A stretch of DNA of 8,606 bases. Source: Actinomycetales bacterium. GTDB lineage: Bacteria; Actinomycetota; Actinomycetes; Mycobacteriales; Mycobacteriaceae. The stretch covers positions 1 to 8,606 of the forward strand of contig DUOR01000088.1 of the NCBI GenBank assembly GCA_012838715.1. Reading direction: 5' to 3'. Within the stretch, counting starts at the first letter, position 1. Every line of letters starts with the position of its first letter. Below, one piece after another: positions 6,771 through 8,606 of the stretch. The position numbers were made by a program, and so were the translations under genes. Below the pieces are notes generated by a model. That model searched no databases. It was not told the DNA's origin and saw only the letters and a list, made by a program, of their open reading frames with translations.

Positions 6771-8156
6771 CTAGCAGCCGATGAGGCGCTGGGCGAAGTA
6801 GCCCTCGAGCTCGTCGATCTTGACGCGCTCCTGCTGCATCGAGTCACGGTCACGCACCGTGACCGCGTCATCCTCGAGGGTGTCGAAGTCGACGGTCACG
6901 CAGTACGGCGTACCAATCTCATCCTGGCGACGGTAACGGCGGCCAATGGCGCCCGACGTGTCGTAATCGACCGCCCAGTGCTGGCGCAGCTTGTCCGCCA
7001 CGGCCTCCGCCGTCGGCGTCAGGGTGTCCTTCTTGCTCAGCGGCAGGACGGCGATCTTCACCGGCGACAGGCGCGGGTCGAGCTTCAGCACGACGCGGGT
7101 GTCGGTGTCTCCCTTCGCGGTCGGCACCTCCTCCTCGGCGTACGCGTCAACCAGGAACGCCATCATCGCGCGGGTCAGGCCCCACGACGGCTCAATGACC
7201 CACGGAACGTACTTATCGCCGGTCACCTGGTCGTGGTAACGCAGGTCCTCGCCCGACGACTCGATGTGGCAGCCCAAGTCGTAATCGCGGCGGTTCGCGA
7301 TACCCATCAGCTCGCCCCACTCGTTGCCCGCGAAGTGGAAGCGGTACTCGAAGTCGATGGTGCGGGCCGAGTAGTGCGCGCGTTCCTCGTCCGGAACGTC
7401 GAAACGGCGCATGTTCTCCGGGTTGATGCCCAGGTCGGTGAACCAGGACCACGCGGCCTCGACCCACTCGTCGAACTTCTCCTCCGCCTGCTCCTCCGGG
7501 ACGAAGTACTCGATCTCCATCTGCTCGAACTCGCGGGTACGGAAAATGAAGTTGCCCGGCGTGATCTCGTTGCGGAACGCCTTACCGGTCTGGCCGATGC
7601 CGAACGGCGGCTTCATGCGCGCCGTGGTCATGACGTTCTTGAAGTTCACGAAGATGCCCTGCGCCGTCTCCGGGCGCATGTAGTGCAGGCCCTCCTCGTC
7701 GTCCACCGGGCCGAGGAAGGTCTTCAGCAGACCCGAGAACAGGCGCGGCTCGGTCCACTTGCCCGGCTCACCGGTCTCCGGGTCATTGATGTCGGCGAGG
7801 CCGTTGGCCGGCGGGTGGCCGTGCTTCGCCTCGTACGCCTCGATGAGATGGTCCGCACGGTAACGCTTGTGGGTGTGCAGCGACTCGACCAGCGGGTCGG
7901 TGAAGGTCTCGACGTGGCCGGAAGCCTCCCACACCTGGCGCGGCAGGATGATCGACGAATCCAGGCCGACGACGTCCTTGCGGCCGGTGACGAACGTCTT
8001 CCACCACTGGCGCTTGATGTTCTCCTTCAGCTCCACGCCCAGGGGACCGTAATCCCATGCGGAACGCGTACCGCCGTAAATCTCACCGCAGGGGTAGACG
8101 AAACCCCTGCGCTTGCACAGGTTGGCGACGGTATCGACGACAGACTTCGGGGCCAC
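6771..8156 (-). CDS. glyS: Glycine--tRNA ligase, single-chain class II type
   Basis: The enzyme charges tRNA-Gly with glycine using ATP in the cytoplasm, as a homodimer of the alpha2 type. The product has 461 residues, the length recalled for Corynebacterium glutamicum GlyS. Visible features are the N-terminal glycine-site region [19 protein letters not shown] (32-50), [20 protein letters not shown] (81-100), [15 protein letters not shown] (161-175), class II motif 2 [19 protein letters not shown] (194-212), [15 protein letters not shown] (280-294), motif 3 [14 protein letters not shown] (322-335) and a C-terminal anticodon-binding domain from about 355 ([15 protein letters not shown]). I start at the GTG (8154-8156): family similarity begins at [16 protein letters not shown], and AAGGAG lies upstream with an 11-base spacer. 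Longer in-frame starts to 8276 would add an Arg/Ala-rich extension unlike the family. Upstream is a divergent gene, as in other actinobacteria. Confidence 0.96.
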   Translation of the reverse strand: MAPKSVVDTVANLCKRRGFVYPCGEIYGGTRSAWDYGPLGVELKENIKRQWWKTFVTGRKDVVGLDSSIILPRQVWEASGHVETFTDPLVESLHTHKRYRADHLIEAYEAKHGHPPANGLADINDPETGEPGKWTEPRLFSGLLKTFLGPVDDEEGLHYMRPETAQGIFVNFKNVMTTARMKPPFGIGQTGKAFRNEITPGNFIFRTREFEQMEIEYFVPEEQAEEKFDEWVEAAWSWFTDLGINPENMRRFDVPDEERAHYSARTIDFEYRFHFAGNEWGELMGIANRRDYDLGCHIESSGEDLRYHDQVTGDKYVPWVIEPSWGLTRAMMAFLVDAYAEEEVPTAKGDTDTRVVLKLDPRLSPVKIAVLPLSKKDTLTPTAEAVADKLRQHWAVDYDTSGAIGRRYRRQDEIGTPYCVTVDFDTLEDDAVTVRDRDSMQQERVKIDELEGYFAQRLIGC

Positions 8157-8167
8157 TGCCTCAAACG

Positions 8168-8173
8168 CTCCTT
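8168..8173 (-). promoter_or_regulatory. Ribosome binding site of glyS
   Basis: On the minus strand AAGGAG precedes the GTG start by 11 bases, somewhat longer than usual. It supports the short, family-length start over upstream alternatives. Confidence 0.55.
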
Positions 8174-8350
8174 GTAACGGGTCCACTGAAATTGCGGGAA
8201 AACTGCGGTGTGCCCGGGGCGGCATCGGCCCGGCCTCGGCCGGTCGCCGACGCGCCTCCCGGGCGCGCAGCTCCACTCACGGCCACACCGGGCCACGAAC
8301 GGGTTCCCCCTACCTTAGCCGGGCCACCCCTCCGTTCGCCCACCACCCCT

Positions 8351-8387
8351 GCCCCACCCCGCGGGCGCGCGCGTCGCGGGGTAGGGC
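8351..8387. repeat. Long inverted repeat, 13-bp arms with one mismatch
   Basis: GCCCCACCCCGCG (8351-8363) and CGCGGGGTAGGGC (8375-8387) are complementary at 12 of 13 positions around the 11-base centre GGCGCGCGCGT. No T-run follows on either strand, so it is not a standard terminator. Confidence 0.6.
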
Positions 8388-8415
8388 CGGGGGTTGGCGC
8401 CCACGGGCCCCAATC

Positions 8416-8450
8416 GCTTGCCGACGGGGACGCATCCCCCGTCGGAAAGC
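8416..8450. repeat. Long inverted repeat, 14-bp arms with one mismatch
   Basis: GCTTGCCGACGGGG (8416-8429) and CCCCGTCGGAAAGC (8437-8450) pair at 13 of 14 positions around ACGCATC. The inner nine pairs are perfect. It lies just upstream of a -10-like TAAAGT and lacks a T-run on either side. Confidence 0.7.
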
Positions 8451-8457
8451 TCCCGAG

Positions 8458-8502
8458 TAAAGTCGAACGCACACGGTGACCCGGAGTTTGCGCCGGTCAC
8501 CG
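8458..8502 (+). promoter_or_regulatory. Candidate promoter with CGGTGACC/GGTCACCG dyad for the rightward gene
   Basis: TAAAGT at 8458-8463 fits the actinobacterial TANNNT -10 pattern; no clear -35 is present. Just downstream, CGGTGACC (8474-8481) and GGTCACCG (8495-8502) form a perfect 8-bp inverted repeat with a 13-base centre, its half-sites 21 bp apart, about two helical turns. A dimeric repressor bound there would block transcription just after initiation. The dyad is visible; the regulator is not known. Confidence 0.4.
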
Positions 8503-8550
8503 CCACGGTATGCCGCGACAAGCGCGGGCCTCGGTGATGGGAAGGCGACG

Positions 8551-8606
8551 ATGAGCACCAACGATTCCGACGTCGGCGAAGCCACGACGGGACCCGACGG
8601 CCAGGC
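8551..8606 (+). CDS. Start of a rightward gene, cut by the window edge; possibly an ArsR/SmtB-type metalloregulator
   Basis: Only 18 complete codons are visible (MSTNDSDVGEATTGPDGQ), a polar, probably disordered N-terminus with no recognisable motif. The start is supported by GGGAAGG at 8539-8545, five bases before the ATG. The function cannot be read from the sequence. In M. tuberculosis and, as I recall, corynebacteria, the gene divergent from glyS encodes an ArsR/SmtB-type zinc-responsive repressor followed by zur, so that is the best guess by position. The dyad at 8474-8502 would suit autoregulation by a dimeric repressor. Confidence 0.5.
   Translation, partial: MSTNDSDVGEATTGPDGQ

Larger units (their letters stand above)
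8157..8550. other. Divergent glyS / partial-gene spacer with two long hairpins and an operator-like dyad
   Basis: No gene is supported in these 394 bases. Between 8157 and 8310 lies a GC-rich glyS leader. TAAGGT on the minus strand (8312-8317) is a possible glyS -10, which would leave a leader of about 150 bases; no good -35 goes with it. To the right are two long inverted repeats, a -10-like TAAAGT and an 8-bp dyad, listed separately. I see no T-box features such as a T-box sequence or specifier loop. Confidence 0.5.

Noticed and set aside
8157..8276. N-terminal extension of glyS to 8276
   Set aside because: The added residues are Arg/Ala/Pro-rich and unlike the family; the GTG at 8156 gives the family length of 461 and has an upstream AAGGAG.
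8157..8310. T-box riboswitch upstream of glyS
   Set aside because: I see neither a conserved T-box sequence nor an antiterminator/terminator pair before the start.
8307..8320. DtxR-type iron box around TACCTTAGCC
   Set aside because: Only a partial half-site match and no dyad; too weak to support.

Overview
The window is a high-GC chromosomal segment from an actinobacterium, most likely a Corynebacterium or close relative. The evidence is a bacterial-type single-chain glycyl-tRNA synthetase of 461 residues, a dGTPase-like HD hydrolase divergent from a TPM-domain membrane protein, a VKOR-type thiol oxidase in place of DsbB, GTG starts and strong GC bias at third codon positions. From memory, the order dgt / divergent TPM protein and glyS / divergent small regulator matches Mycobacterium tuberculosis (Rv2344c/Rv2345 and Rv2357c/Rv2358). 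No search was run to confirm this.

Layout from left to right: the C-terminal part of a secreted guanyl-specific ribonuclease of the RNase Sa type (+, 1-369); a 375-bp gap with a 26-bp tandem repeat and two copies of CTAGACCGNNCGG; a VKOR family membrane protein (+, 745-1398); dgt (-, 1417-2763), convergent with VKOR; a 161-bp divergent spacer with probable leaderless starts on both sides; a 709-residue TPM membrane protein (+, 2925-5054); a 95-bp convergent gap filled by a second, roughly 25-29-bp tandem repeat; a two-gene leftward unit of unrecognised proteins (5150-5650 and 5658-6467); a 303-bp gap with the glyS terminator and a TAGCG-N6-CGCTA dyad; glyS (-, 6771-8156); and a 394-bp divergent spacer with two long hairpins and an operator-like dyad before the first codons of a rightward gene (8551 onward, cut by the window edge).

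Most genes are housekeeping: translation (glyS), dNTP pool control (dgt), envelope biology (TPM protein, tail-anchored protein) and extracytoplasmic disulfide formation (VKOR), with a secreted, probably disulfide-bonded RNase next to VKOR. I do not see a defence island, mobile element, CRISPR array or biosynthetic cluster. The points most worth a second look are the unrecognised two-gene unit, the two unrelated intergenic tandem repeats, the paired hairpins upstream of glyS, and VKOR plus RNase sitting where dnaG commonly follows dgt in actinobacteria.
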